52,782 nucleotides of DNA from positions 1 to 52,782 of the forward strand of contig DBYO01000030.1 of assembly GCA_002310235.1 (NCBI GenBank). Reading direction: 5' to 3'. The position numbers and the translations under genes are program-made. Origin of the DNA: Bacteroidales bacterium UBA1184 (GTDB lineage Bacteria > Bacteroidota > Bacteroidia > Bacteroidales > ML635J-15). The notes under the pieces were generated by a model that saw only the letters and a program-made list of their open reading frames with translations, did no database searches and had not been told where the DNA came from. Below, one piece after another: positions 17,035 through 24,107 of this stretch (position 1 is its first letter; each line of letters opens with the position of its first letter).

Positions 17035-17109
17035 TGGGAACAATAGGATTCGAACCTATGACCCCCTGCTTGTAAGGCAGGTGCTCTGAACCAGCTGAGC
17101 TATGCTCCC
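17035..17109 (-). tRNA. tRNA-Val (anticodon TAC)
   Basis: 75-base cloverleaf on the minus strand. Acceptor GGGAGCA pairs with TGTTCCC (one wobble), D arm GCTC..GAGC, anticodon stem CTGCC / GGCAG around the loop CTTACAA, giving anticodon TAC, and T arm CATAGGTTCGAATCCTATTG, discriminator A. CCA is not encoded. All invariant positions (GTTCGAATC) are present. Confidence 0.97.
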
Positions 17110-17188
17110 TTGTCATTAGCGGTGCAAAAGTATTGCAAATTTCCGAACTGACAAAATAAAATCAATAATTTTTCAAAAATCTTTTATT

Positions 17189-18484
17189 TTATTGAAAACC
17201 ATAGTGTTTAAAGTAGTCTCCGACGATAAAAGTGCTTCCTCCGATGAAAATTGTGTCGTCTGGTGAGGCATTTTTCTTCGCAGATTCGTAGGCGGAAGGA
17301 ACATTTTCGTAAGTTTCGCCGTCGAGGTCGAACTTTTCTCCGTATGCCTTTACCTGTTCGGCGGGCATGGCACGTGGAATTTCGGCATTGGTGAAATAAT
17401 ACTTGGCATCTTTCGGGAAAAGCGGCATCACATGTTCCACGTCCTTGTCGTTGACAAAGCCAAGCACAATGTGCAGTTGCGGACATTTAATCGCCTTCAG
17501 TTGTGCTGTAACATACGATAATCCATCAACGTTGTGGCCTGTGTCGCAGATTGTTAGCGGAGAGTCGGAGAGGATTTCCCAGCGTCCATGCAGGCCAGTA
17601 AGACCTTTTACATTCTGCAATGCATCCGAAATGTTCTTGTCGCTTATTGCAAATCCACGATTTTTAAGCTGTTTTGCAGCTTCGAGTATGGTGGCAAGGT
17701 TCTTTGTCTGGTATTCGCCAAAAAGGTCGAATTTGAGCGTTTTAGAGCCGTCGATGAGGTATTCGGCGTACTTGTGGTCGCTGGCGGTAGCTGTCTTGGT
17801 GACTTTTACGCACTGGTCGGCAAAGGTGATGGGAGAGTTGGTCGCTTTTGCTTTATTTTCAAAAACGTCCTTTGTCTCCGCGTGGGTTTCGCCGATGACG
17901 ACCGGAATATTCGGCTTTATGATTCCTGCCTTTTCGCCTGCAATGAGCGGCAGAGTGTTGCCGAGGAACTGCGTGTGGTCGAAACTTATGTTGGTTATCA
18001 CCGAAAGTTCTGGCGTTATGATGTTGGTGGAGTCCAATCTTCCGCCCATGCCGACTTCGATCACGGCCACATCGACCTTCATGTCGGCAAAGTACTTGAA
18101 TGCCAGCGCAACTGACATTTCAAAGAACGACGGCTTAAGTTTTCCGATGATGTCCTGGTTGTTGTTGATGAAGTCGCATACGTAATCTTTCGAAATCATT
18201 TCGCCGTTTACGCGTATGCGCTCGCGGTAATCGACAAGGTGTGGCGATGTGTAAAGTCCTGTCCTGTAGCCTGCCGACTGTAGAATTGCTGCCAGCGAGT
18301 GCGAAACAGAGCCTTTGCCGTTTGTTCCGGCTACGTGTATGGTTTTGAACGACTTGTGCGGATGTCCGAAATATTCGTCGAGAGCCAATGTGTTGTCTAA
18401 GTTTGCCTTGTACGCAGCCTTGCCAACTCGTTGGTACATGGGCAACGAGTTGAACATAAAGTCGATAGCTTCCTGATAGTTCAT
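17189..18484 (-). CDS. folC: bifunctional folylpolyglutamate / dihydrofolate synthase
   Basis: Mur-ligase-family enzyme of 431 residues that adds glutamate to dihydropteroate and folates with ATP. P-loop GTNGKGS at 53-59, then YTSPHL and RERIRVNG, the folate-binding stretch; GMGGRLDSTN in the middle domain and a CDTGHNVDG near 310 in the C-terminal domain, all family hallmarks. Length is normal. It is the last gene of a minus-strand operon and its ATG overlaps the stop of the preceding secreted-protein gene by four bases. Whether both activities are present cannot be told, but most bacterial FolC enzymes have both. Confidence 0.95.
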   Translation of the reverse strand: MNYQEAIDFMFNSLPMYQRVGKAAYKANLDNTLALDEYFGHPHKSFKTIHVAGTNGKGSVSHSLAAILQSAGYRTGLYTSPHLVDYRERIRVNGEMISKDYVCDFINNNQDIIGKLKPSFFEMSVALAFKYFADMKVDVAVIEVGMGGRLDSTNIITPELSVITNISFDHTQFLGNTLPLIAGEKAGIIKPNIPVVIGETHAETKDVFENKAKATNSPITFADQCVKVTKTATASDHKYAEYLIDGSKTLKFDLFGEYQTKNLATILEAAKQLKNRGFAISDKNISDALQNVKGLTGLHGRWEILSDSPLTICDTGHNVDGLSYVTAQLKAIKCPQLHIVLGFVNDKDVEHVMPLFPKDAKYYFTNAEIPRAMPAEQVKAYGEKFDLDGETYENVPSAYESAKKNASPDDTIFIGGSTFIVGDYFKHYGFQ

Positions 18485-19341
18485 TTCTTTGATAGTTTTT
18501 TGAGGTCGTCGGACGTGATGTGGCCTGTAGTGTTTTTCTTTAGCTTTTCAAAATCGTAGTAATATAGCATTCCTTTGCTTGCGTCTATTATTAACTTGAT
18601 GCAGTAGGGTTGTCCATTGCCATCGTACGGATTGATAATGTGGACGATAAGGGCCTTGTCGTCGTTGGCGTTTGTAAGTTCTTCGATCTGTTCTGCCGTA
18701 GCGAACTCTGCATTGTAAGGATATGCCGACTTAAGTGCTGAATTACTGCGCAAATCGTCTGATACATCGTTTTTTAGCAAGTATAAGGTCTTGTCGGCAA
18801 GATCGCCGGTGTTGTTGGAGTAGTAGTCGAGGATGGTTTCCTTTGTCAGTTCGGGATGTTCTCGGCATAGTGCCACGTGTGTCTGGCAGTGCTTCAGCAT
18901 CGCGCCGAGCTTGTAGGTGTATTTGTCCTCGTCTTCGTCGTCGTAGTAGCAGAGCGGAACAGCGCATAGGGTGGGCATATCGTCGACTGTCTTGTACTTG
19001 CTTCCGCCAAGCGACAGAATCATGAACTCAAATCTTGCATCATCGCCGTCGAAATATGCTATATTTATCACAAGGAAGGACTTGTCGTCGTCGTGGCGTA
19101 GCTTCTCGAACTCACTGGCTTTCACAAATTTGACTGGCGTAGCTGTCCAGTGCTTTTCGACGGCTACCTTTATTGCGTCGTTGTAGTCGCTCATGAATTC
19201 GTTTTTCATCACGACGTATGTGGTTGTTTTGTAGAACTTTTCTACTTCCGATTTGCTTCCCATCGGCATTTTTAACTGCGAAAAAGCCTGCAATGCGGTT
19301 GCAAGTATTATGAATATTACGGTTAATCGTTTCATTTCCAT
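18481..19341 (-). CDS. uncharacterised secreted protein with an internal duplication
   Basis: 286 residues with a signal peptide (MEMKRLTVIFIILATALQAFS, cleavage near 22). Two parts of about 100 residues appear related: TTYVVMKNEFMSDYNDA ... ASEFEKLRHDDDKSFLVINI and DKTLYLLKNDVSDDLRSNSA ... AEQIEELTNANDDKALIVHI, each followed by a short YFDGDDA / PYDGNGQ turn. This recalls a family of unknown-function periplasmic or outer-membrane-associated proteins of Bacteroidales. A second ATG two codons in (19335) is equally possible as start. It sits between another unknown secreted protein (4-base gap) and folC (4-base overlap). Confidence 0.8.
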   Translation of the reverse strand: MEMKRLTVIFIILATALQAFSQLKMPMGSKSEVEKFYKTTTYVVMKNEFMSDYNDAIKVAVEKHWTATPVKFVKASEFEKLRHDDDKSFLVINIAYFDGDDARFEFMILSLGGSKYKTVDDMPTLCAVPLCYYDDEDEDKYTYKLGAMLKHCQTHVALCREHPELTKETILDYYSNNTGDLADKTLYLLKNDVSDDLRSNSALKSAYPYNAEFATAEQIEELTNANDDKALIVHIINPYDGNGQPYCIKLIIDASKGMLYYYDFEKLKKNTTGHITSDDLKKLSKK

Positions 19342-19345
19342 GGTG

Positions 19346-20008
19346 TTATTTGTTGAAATAGATTGGGTGTTTCCTATTGTATTTCTGTACGTATTCCATC
19401 ACGCTTTTTATGCGTTTGCGTTTGCTCAGTTTGGAGTATTCGTTGTAAAGTTCGGTGTCATCCTTTATCAGTTCCAGTAGCGATTTGCTTCCGTACGAGA
19501 TTATTTTTCCTGTGTTCATGTCGATAAAGTAATGCACTAACTCTTCGGTTGTATATGATTGTGTAGAAGGTACATACATCGGGTCGTACATCATTGTTCC
19601 GCCTACGTAATGTGTGACGAGTTCGGTAGATACGAAATGCGAAATTGTTCCGACGTAAGGTATGAGGTTGAATTTGTTGAGCCAGTAAATGTTTGGTTTC
19701 CCGTTGTTTGCGTATCCCCATATTGTTTTTCTCGGGATTTCGTTGAGAGTTCCGTTTTCGTCGTAAAAGCTTATGGTTTCGACTTTTAGGAGATTTTTGA
19801 AGAAGTCATTGTCGTATGCTGGCGAGACAAATCGCGAGAACGGAATCGGGGAGTTGTTGCGGAATGAATAGAATGAGGTGTAAACGCCATTTTTGAATTC
19901 GAACGAATAGTCGTAACGGACAGTTTCGTTTGCGGTTTCCTGTGCAACGGAGGTGCCAAAAATCGACAATGCAAGCAACAATATAAATATGAAGCGATTG
20001 TTTAGCAT
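19346..20008 (-). CDS. uncharacterised secreted protein
   Basis: 220 residues, signal peptide MLNNRFIFILLLALSIFGTS with cleavage after VAQ near 23. The mature part has aromatic-rich segments FEFKNGVYTSFYSFRNNSPIP, a DENGTL turn, IWGYANNGKPNIYWLNKF and IPYVGTISHFVS. I recall similar proteins of unknown function in Bacteroidales. The C-terminus is basic (KLSKRKRIKSVMEYVQKYNRKHP). No catalytic motif is evident. The start overlaps the end of the lipid-kinase gene by seven bases, so it is cotranscribed with it. Confidence 0.78.
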   Translation of the reverse strand: MLNNRFIFILLLALSIFGTSVAQETANETVRYDYSFEFKNGVYTSFYSFRNNSPIPFSRFVSPAYDNDFFKNLLKVETISFYDENGTLNEIPRKTIWGYANNGKPNIYWLNKFNLIPYVGTISHFVSTELVTHYVGGTMMYDPMYVPSTQSYTTEELVHYFIDMNTGKIISYGSKSLLELIKDDTELYNEYSKLSKRKRIKSVMEYVQKYNRKHPIYFNK

Positions 20009-20892
20009 ATTACCATTAATGATTTGTGCTTTATGGATATGTCAACAGTTTTGCCAACTTGTTTTGCTTCGCCGTCGATATTGGCGTACTCGTTTGTGTT
20101 GTTACAGATCTTGACCGTTTTCCCTTGCAGGATTTTTACCCGATGCGAGTGGTCAAGGTTGTTGGTCAGTAGCAGCATTGCCGTGTGTGGAGCCGTGATT
20201 AGCGGAATGTTTTTGACTATGCAAACATCGATAAGTCCGTCGTCTATTCTTGAATTTGGCGATACTATTGCATTGTATCCAAACTGGTTAGCGTTGGCAA
20301 GGCAGATAAACATGGCCTTGTGGACTGAACTTTTGCCGTCGATTTCGATCTTGTATTCGTTGGCTTTGTAGGTCGGGTACTTTGTCGCGATAAGCTGAAC
20401 ATAGGAGTGAAGACCTCTGGTGTTCTTTGGTTTTTCTTGGAACTCTTTGGCTATCAGTGCATCGAAGCCGATTCCTGCAATGCTTGCGCAGAAATTTCCG
20501 TTGACCGACATTGTGTCTATGCGCTTCATCCTGTTTTCGTTGAGTACTTCGATGGCTTTGGCTGGGGTAACTGGAATTTTAAGGCTTCTGGCAAGTCCGT
20601 TGCCTGAGCCACAGGGGATTATGCCCATTTTGGTTTGTGTGTCGACAAGTCCGGCAGCCACTTCGTTGACGGTTCCGTCGCCACCGACTGCAACCACGAT
20701 GTCGTAGCCGTCGGCAGCTGCTTGCCTTGCAATTTCGGTCGCGTGGCCAGCATACTTCGTTCTTGCAATTTCGCAGTCGAAGTTGATGCGGTCGATATTG
20801 CTTTTTATGGCCTTGAGCGCGGTCTTCTGCTTGCCCGTGCCCGAAACGGGGTTGATGATTATCAATACTTTTTCCTTGTCGTCCATAGGCAT
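20002..20892 (-). CDS. diacylglycerol kinase-family lipid kinase (YegS/BmrU-like)
   Basis: 296-residue soluble or peripheral lipid kinase. Nucleotide-binding motifs: INPVSGTGK (13-21) and VGGDGTVNE (69-77), then IPCGSGNGLARSL, which together define the DAGK catalytic domain. The C-terminal half has FGYNAIVSPNSRIDDGLIDV and ends with the usual beta-rich YegS fold. Members phosphorylate diacylglycerol or related lipids; the actual lipid here is unknown (in Bacteroidota a sphingolipid substrate is also conceivable, inference). Start can be ATG 20892 or 20886 (MDDKEK). First gene of the four-gene operon that ends with folC. Confidence 0.9.
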   Translation of the reverse strand: MPMDDKEKVLIIINPVSGTGKQKTALKAIKSNIDRINFDCEIARTKYAGHATEIARQAAADGYDIVVAVGGDGTVNEVAAGLVDTQTKMGIIPCGSGNGLARSLKIPVTPAKAIEVLNENRMKRIDTMSVNGNFCASIAGIGFDALIAKEFQEKPKNTRGLHSYVQLIATKYPTYKANEYKIEIDGKSSVHKAMFICLANANQFGYNAIVSPNSRIDDGLIDVCIVKNIPLITAPHTAMLLLTNNLDHSHRVKILQGKTVKICNNTNEYANIDGEAKQVGKTVDISIKHKSLMVIC

Positions 20893-20968
20893 TGGATAAT
20901 TTGGTGCGAAAATAAGTAATTTATCGTGGCAATAATTCTTTTGTTGCGATAGTTTATCAACAAAATAT

Positions 20969-20976
20969 TACCTTTG
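20969..20976 (+). promoter_or_regulatory. predicted -7 box upstream of the polysaccharide-deacetylase-like gene
   Basis: TACCTTTG at 20969-20976. A TTG at 20944-20946 is spaced by 22 bases. Its position rules out the in-frame ATG at 20976 and favours the ATG at 21045. Confidence 0.5.
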
Positions 20977-21044
20977 TGGAAATTTCCAGGACGGAATTTT
21001 TGTTCTGTTGGAAATTGCTGATATGTTATAGCATTGATATTCAG

Positions 21045-22373
21045 ATGATTTTTTCGAATAATGCCATAGAATATACGATTAGACGCATTGCCGACATTGC
21101 GTTTCCACGAAAGGAGTGCCGTGTCGAACTTGGCGATGTCCCAATGCTTGTTGTTGACCCGGATGTTGAAATAAAATTTATCCGTCCATACGATTCGAGT
21201 GTAGAATTTTTATATAAAGGAAACCTTTGTTGTTCAAATATTAAGTCATTTGATAATAAAGTGTTGCTTAAAGTGTTTTCTTTGTCTGAAAACGACAAGC
21301 CATTTTCCTTTGACGGCAAATGCGTGCATGTGAATTTTGATATGCTGGGCATTTCTTTCCTGTTGCTTTCGCGTTACGAGGAGAAATTAACGGGGCATCG
21401 CGATAGGTTTTGGCGTTTCTGCTATGAAGATAGTCTTTGCTGTAAATACGAACTTTCTGATATTCCGATAGTTGACGAATATGCAATGCTGCTCCGTAAG
21501 TTTGTGCAGGAGAATTTTCCTAACTTTGTGGTAGCCAAACGAGATCCGAAGTTTATTCCTACTCACGACATTGATTTCCTGTTCCGTTTCCCGAGTTTTG
21601 GAAAGGCTGTAAAGACTATAGCAGGTGACCTGTTCAGGAGGAAAAGTCTGCGGATGTCGTGCAAATCTTTGGCGGCATATATGAAATCTCTGCGCAATTT
21701 TAGGCAAGATCCTTATGTTTCGGCAGTGTATGAGTTGCTTAAAGTATCTATTGAAAATAAATTAGATTCTCGCTTTTATTTCAAACCGTTACGAAGTAAA
21801 GACTTTGACTCTACATACAATATCCTTTCTCCAAAATCACGTGAGTGCATTAAGGATTTGCGGTCGCAAGGAGCGTCCGTAGGATTGCACGGAAGCTTCT
21901 ATTCTTTCGCCGACAAAGTCATATTTACACTTGAGAAAAGTCGGCTTGAGACAGCGTTTTGTTGTGAAGTAGCAGCTGTGCGTCAGCATTTCCTGCGCTT
22001 CGATGTGCGCAAAACTCCGCAGATATGGCAGGAATGCGGTATTCGTAGCGATTCCACGTTGGGATTTCCTGAACGAGAGGGCTTTAGGTGCGGAACTTGT
22101 CATCCTTATCCTTTGTATGACATTGTAAACGATCGAGTGTTGGATGTTGTCGAGCATCCATTGGTTGTGATGGATACGACTTTGTTTCAGTATCGTAAAT
22201 TGTCTGAATGTGAGGCGTTTGATAGCGTGCGCAAGTTGTATGACAGGTGTGTGGCTGTCGAGGGCGACTTCGTTATGCTGTGGCACAATACCACAATGTT
22301 TGGGGAGTTAGAAAAATGGTATAAGGATGTATATCTGAGATTGGTTGATTTTGTAATTGGCAATAAGCAATGA
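21045..22373 (+). CDS. polysaccharide deacetylase-like (CE4-type fold) protein
   Basis: 442 residues, no signal peptide. The middle part has PTHDIDFLFRF, the first NodB-type motif with Asp metal ligand, then LHGSFYS (H-x-x-S/T-like second motif), RQHFLRF and a terminal MLWHNT, in the order of CE4 polysaccharide deacetylases. The N-terminal 150 residues (RIADIAFPRKE, VNFDMLGISFLLLSRYEE) match the DUF7033-like part that precedes this domain in proteins often found in Bacteroidota surface-polysaccharide loci. Expected to remove acyl groups from a glycan, but the substrate is unknown and no capsule genes adjoin. The frame is open to 20976, but that overlaps the promoter. Confidence 0.82.
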   Translation: MIFSNNAIEYTIRRIADIAFPRKECRVELGDVPMLVVDPDVEIKFIRPYDSSVEFLYKGNLCCSNIKSFDNKVLLKVFSLSENDKPFSFDGKCVHVNFDMLGISFLLLSRYEEKLTGHRDRFWRFCYEDSLCCKYELSDIPIVDEYAMLLRKFVQENFPNFVVAKRDPKFIPTHDIDFLFRFPSFGKAVKTIAGDLFRRKSLRMSCKSLAAYMKSLRNFRQDPYVSAVYELLKVSIENKLDSRFYFKPLRSKDFDSTYNILSPKSRECIKDLRSQGASVGLHGSFYSFADKVIFTLEKSRLETAFCCEVAAVRQHFLRFDVRKTPQIWQECGIRSDSTLGFPEREGFRCGTCHPYPLYDIVNDRVLDVVEHPLVVMDTTLFQYRKLSECEAFDSVRKLYDRCVAVEGDFVMLWHNTTMFGELEKWYKDVYLRLVDFVIGNKQ

Positions 22374-22459
22374 TTATCAGATCTTTGAACTCTTGAGCTT
22401 TTGAACATTTGACAATTTCAATCCCAGAAGCGTTGTAGCTATTTAAACTGGCCTCAGTC

Positions 22460-23161
22460 TTAAATCCAATCTTTCATCCAATAGTATGCTGTAGCAAAAT
22501 ATTCTCTGAAGCAAATAATTTCCAGTTTCAGGTAGTTCCAGTATGTGTAGCGGAGGTTTGTGCTTTCGATGTCGGGGACAAATTTGTTGCCTTTGAGGTT
22601 GGCCTTGTCAAGCTCCAAGTCGAAGTCAACCGTGCTTTCGAATGCTCCGATGCCCCGAATGTTTTCTATTCCACACTTCTTGAGGCATTTCAATGTGCGC
22701 GACAGATGCTCTGGCGCAGTGATTATCAGCGATGAAGCTTCTTTTAACTGGGAAAAACTGTCGGCAAGGCAAACCGACTGAGAACGAGTGTTGCTGCCGC
22801 CAGTCATATGCATTATGCTGTCGGAAGATATGCCGTTGTTGACTAAGTATTTTGTCATTTCTGCTTGGCACACAGAGTCTTTGGGGTGGACAAGTATAAT
22901 CAGCTTATGTAGTTTGCCCGCGATTTCGGCAGTGTAATACAATCTTATGAGGTTGCTTTCGGATGGCATTCCTGCACCACCGAACATTATGATGTAGTCG
23001 GGTGTGAATAGTGTTGTCGAATCCTTTTCCCATGATGCGTCTTCGCCTAGGCAGCGGTGCATGTAGAATGGGAGTGGAGTAAGAGCAAAAATGTTTATTA
23101 TAAGCGTTATTATCCCAAGTGAGATAAATAACCACTTTAATATGTTCTTCGCGATTTTCAT
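22460..23161 (-). CDS. YdcF/SanA-like (DUF218) membrane protein
   Basis: 233 residues with one N-terminal membrane anchor (about 8-30). Core motifs of the DUF218 family: YIIMFGGAGMPSESNLIRLYYTAE, a P-K-D segment (VHPKDS) after the second strand, GGSNTRSQSVCLAD and IITAPEHLSRTLKCLKKCG. E. coli relatives (SanA, ElyC, YdcF) act at the cell envelope, with ElyC linked to peptidoglycan/undecaprenyl metabolism; the biochemical reaction is unresolved. It is convergent with the deacetylase-like gene and separated from the next gene upstream by an inverted-repeat element. Confidence 0.85.
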   Translation of the reverse strand: MKIAKNILKWLFISLGIITLIINIFALTPLPFYMHRCLGEDASWEKDSTTLFTPDYIIMFGGAGMPSESNLIRLYYTAEIAGKLHKLIILVHPKDSVCQAEMTKYLVNNGISSDSIMHMTGGSNTRSQSVCLADSFSQLKEASSLIITAPEHLSRTLKCLKKCGIENIRGIGAFESTVDFDLELDKANLKGNKFVPDIESTNLRYTYWNYLKLEIICFREYFATAYYWMKDWI

Positions 23162-23175
23162 TCTCTAATTTTTTA

Positions 23176-23331
23176 GTCATTCCGTAAAGTAGAACGAACA
23201 GCATAAGGAACGTTGCTTGTGAGTTCACTTATACGGAATCTCCTTTGTGTACGAAAGGGAGATTCCGCACAGTTGAACAATATTACGCTCCCCGTTCCGT
23301 ATCGCGTTATTGTTCTAACTTGCGGAATGAC
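23176..23331. repeat. 156-base inverted-repeat element with internal hairpin
   Basis: Terminal arms of 20 bases, gtcattccgtaaagtagaac (23176-23195) and gttctaacttgcggaatgac (23312-23331), pair at 17 of 20 positions. Inside, cggaatctcc / ggagattccg (23234-23243 with 23258-23267) forms a further strong hairpin. No ORF is carried and no clear target-site duplication is visible. It may be a MITE-like or structured intergenic element. Confidence 0.6.
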
Positions 23332-23360
23332 GTCTTCTTTTTTTCTTACAAAAACCCATA

Positions 23361-23885
23361 TTATAGACTAATAATTTCGTCCATTTTTATGTCAGTAGGC
23401 TCAGTCGGTATTTCATCCACAAGCTGGAAATCGAAGCAGATGCCAATTTTCTTGACATCAGTGTGCTTGCAGAGGAAACGGTCGTAGTAACCCCGTCCGC
23501 GACCTATACGATTGCCATTCATGTCGAATGCTACACCTGGGACGATTATAAGGTCATATCCGCCAGTATATTCCACCGACTGAGGTTCTTGTATGTTGAA
23601 GTCGCCTTTGGCGAAAGTGGTGTCGGCATCAAGTTTTACTGGAATAATGTCATCGCCGACAACGGTAGGCAGTATTATCTGCTTGTGGTTGCGCCACTTG
23701 GCAATGAAATCGGCGGTCTGCACTTCGTCAGGAAGCGAGTAGTAGAGCATGATGATGTTTGCCTTGACAAAATCGGGATGCGCTTCGATCTTCGCCATTA
23801 TTGCTTTCGACTGTGCTTCAAGCTGTTCGGCTGTATGCTGCCTCTTCAGTTCCTTTATGTGTTTTCTAAGTTCTTTCTTTTCCAT
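23361..23885 (-). CDS. 5-formyltetrahydrofolate cyclo-ligase
   Basis: 174-residue cytoplasmic enzyme converting 5-formyl-THF to 5,10-methenyl-THF with ATP. The N-terminus (MEKKELRKHIKELKRQHTAE) is the usual basic helix; the ATP-binding region includes IIVPGVAFDMNGNRIGRGRGYYDRFL near 120-145, the family signature PGxAFD..G.R.GxGxGYYDRxL. Length is slightly short but complete. It complements folC in folate metabolism, though the two are not cotranscribed. Upstream lies a repeat-rich spacer of about 220 bases. Confidence 0.94.
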   Translation of the reverse strand: MEKKELRKHIKELKRQHTAEQLEAQSKAIMAKIEAHPDFVKANIIMLYYSLPDEVQTADFIAKWRNHKQIILPTVVGDDIIPVKLDADTTFAKGDFNIQEPQSVEYTGGYDLIIVPGVAFDMNGNRIGRGRGYYDRFLCKHTDVKKIGICFDFQLVDEIPTEPTDIKMDEIISL

Positions 23886-23897
23886 TTAAAATGTTTC

Positions 23898-23933
23898 TAA
23901 GTTTAACTTCGTTGAGGGCTTCGCCGTTCTATG
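23898..23933. repeat. 36-base dispersed repeat, copy 1
   Basis: A 36-base stretch starting taagtttaacttcgttgagg is identical to 47114-47149. It lies in the 222-base spacer 23886-24107, which also has further gcttcgccgtttctatg variants, a 30-base palindrome, and imperfect agcctt-type repeats up to the next gene. Confidence 0.7.
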
Positions 23934-23963
23934 CCTACGGCGTTTCTATGGCTTCGCCGTTTC

Positions 23964-23993
23964 TGTACAGACGCAAAATTTTGCGTCTGTACA
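23964..23993. repeat. perfect 30-base palindrome
   Basis: A perfect palindrome beginning tgtacagacgcaaaa. Its central 18 bases gacgcaaaattttgcgtc are identical to 1475-1492. It can form a 15-bp hairpin without loop or be a dyad protein site; no T-run follows, so it is not a standard terminator. Confidence 0.75.
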
Positions 23994-24039
23994 ATCGAAT
24001 AGCTGTGACGCCTTTATGTTTTCCAGCCCGTTCTTATTT

Positions 24040-24107
24040 CTGCCTTCTGGTCTGTCTGTAAGACTGTCAGCCTTCTAGCCTGTTCGCCTTTAAGCCTTTT
24101 AGCCCTT
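24040..24107. repeat. imperfect agcct/gactg short repeats
   Basis: Tract of near-repeats of 8-12 bases such as gactgtcagcct, ctagcctgttcgcctt, aagccttttagccc. Similar tracts stand at 33050-33095, 38085-38150 and 47170-47225, always in spacers. Probably slippage-derived or a decayed repeat family. Confidence 0.4.

Noticed and set aside
17403..18185. 260-codon open frame opposite folC
   Set aside because: The folC motifs on the other strand are clear; the plus-strand frame is a shadow.
22374..22459. Terminator between the convergent deacetylase-like and YdcF-like genes
   Set aside because: No convincing stem followed by a T-run could be found in these 86 bases.
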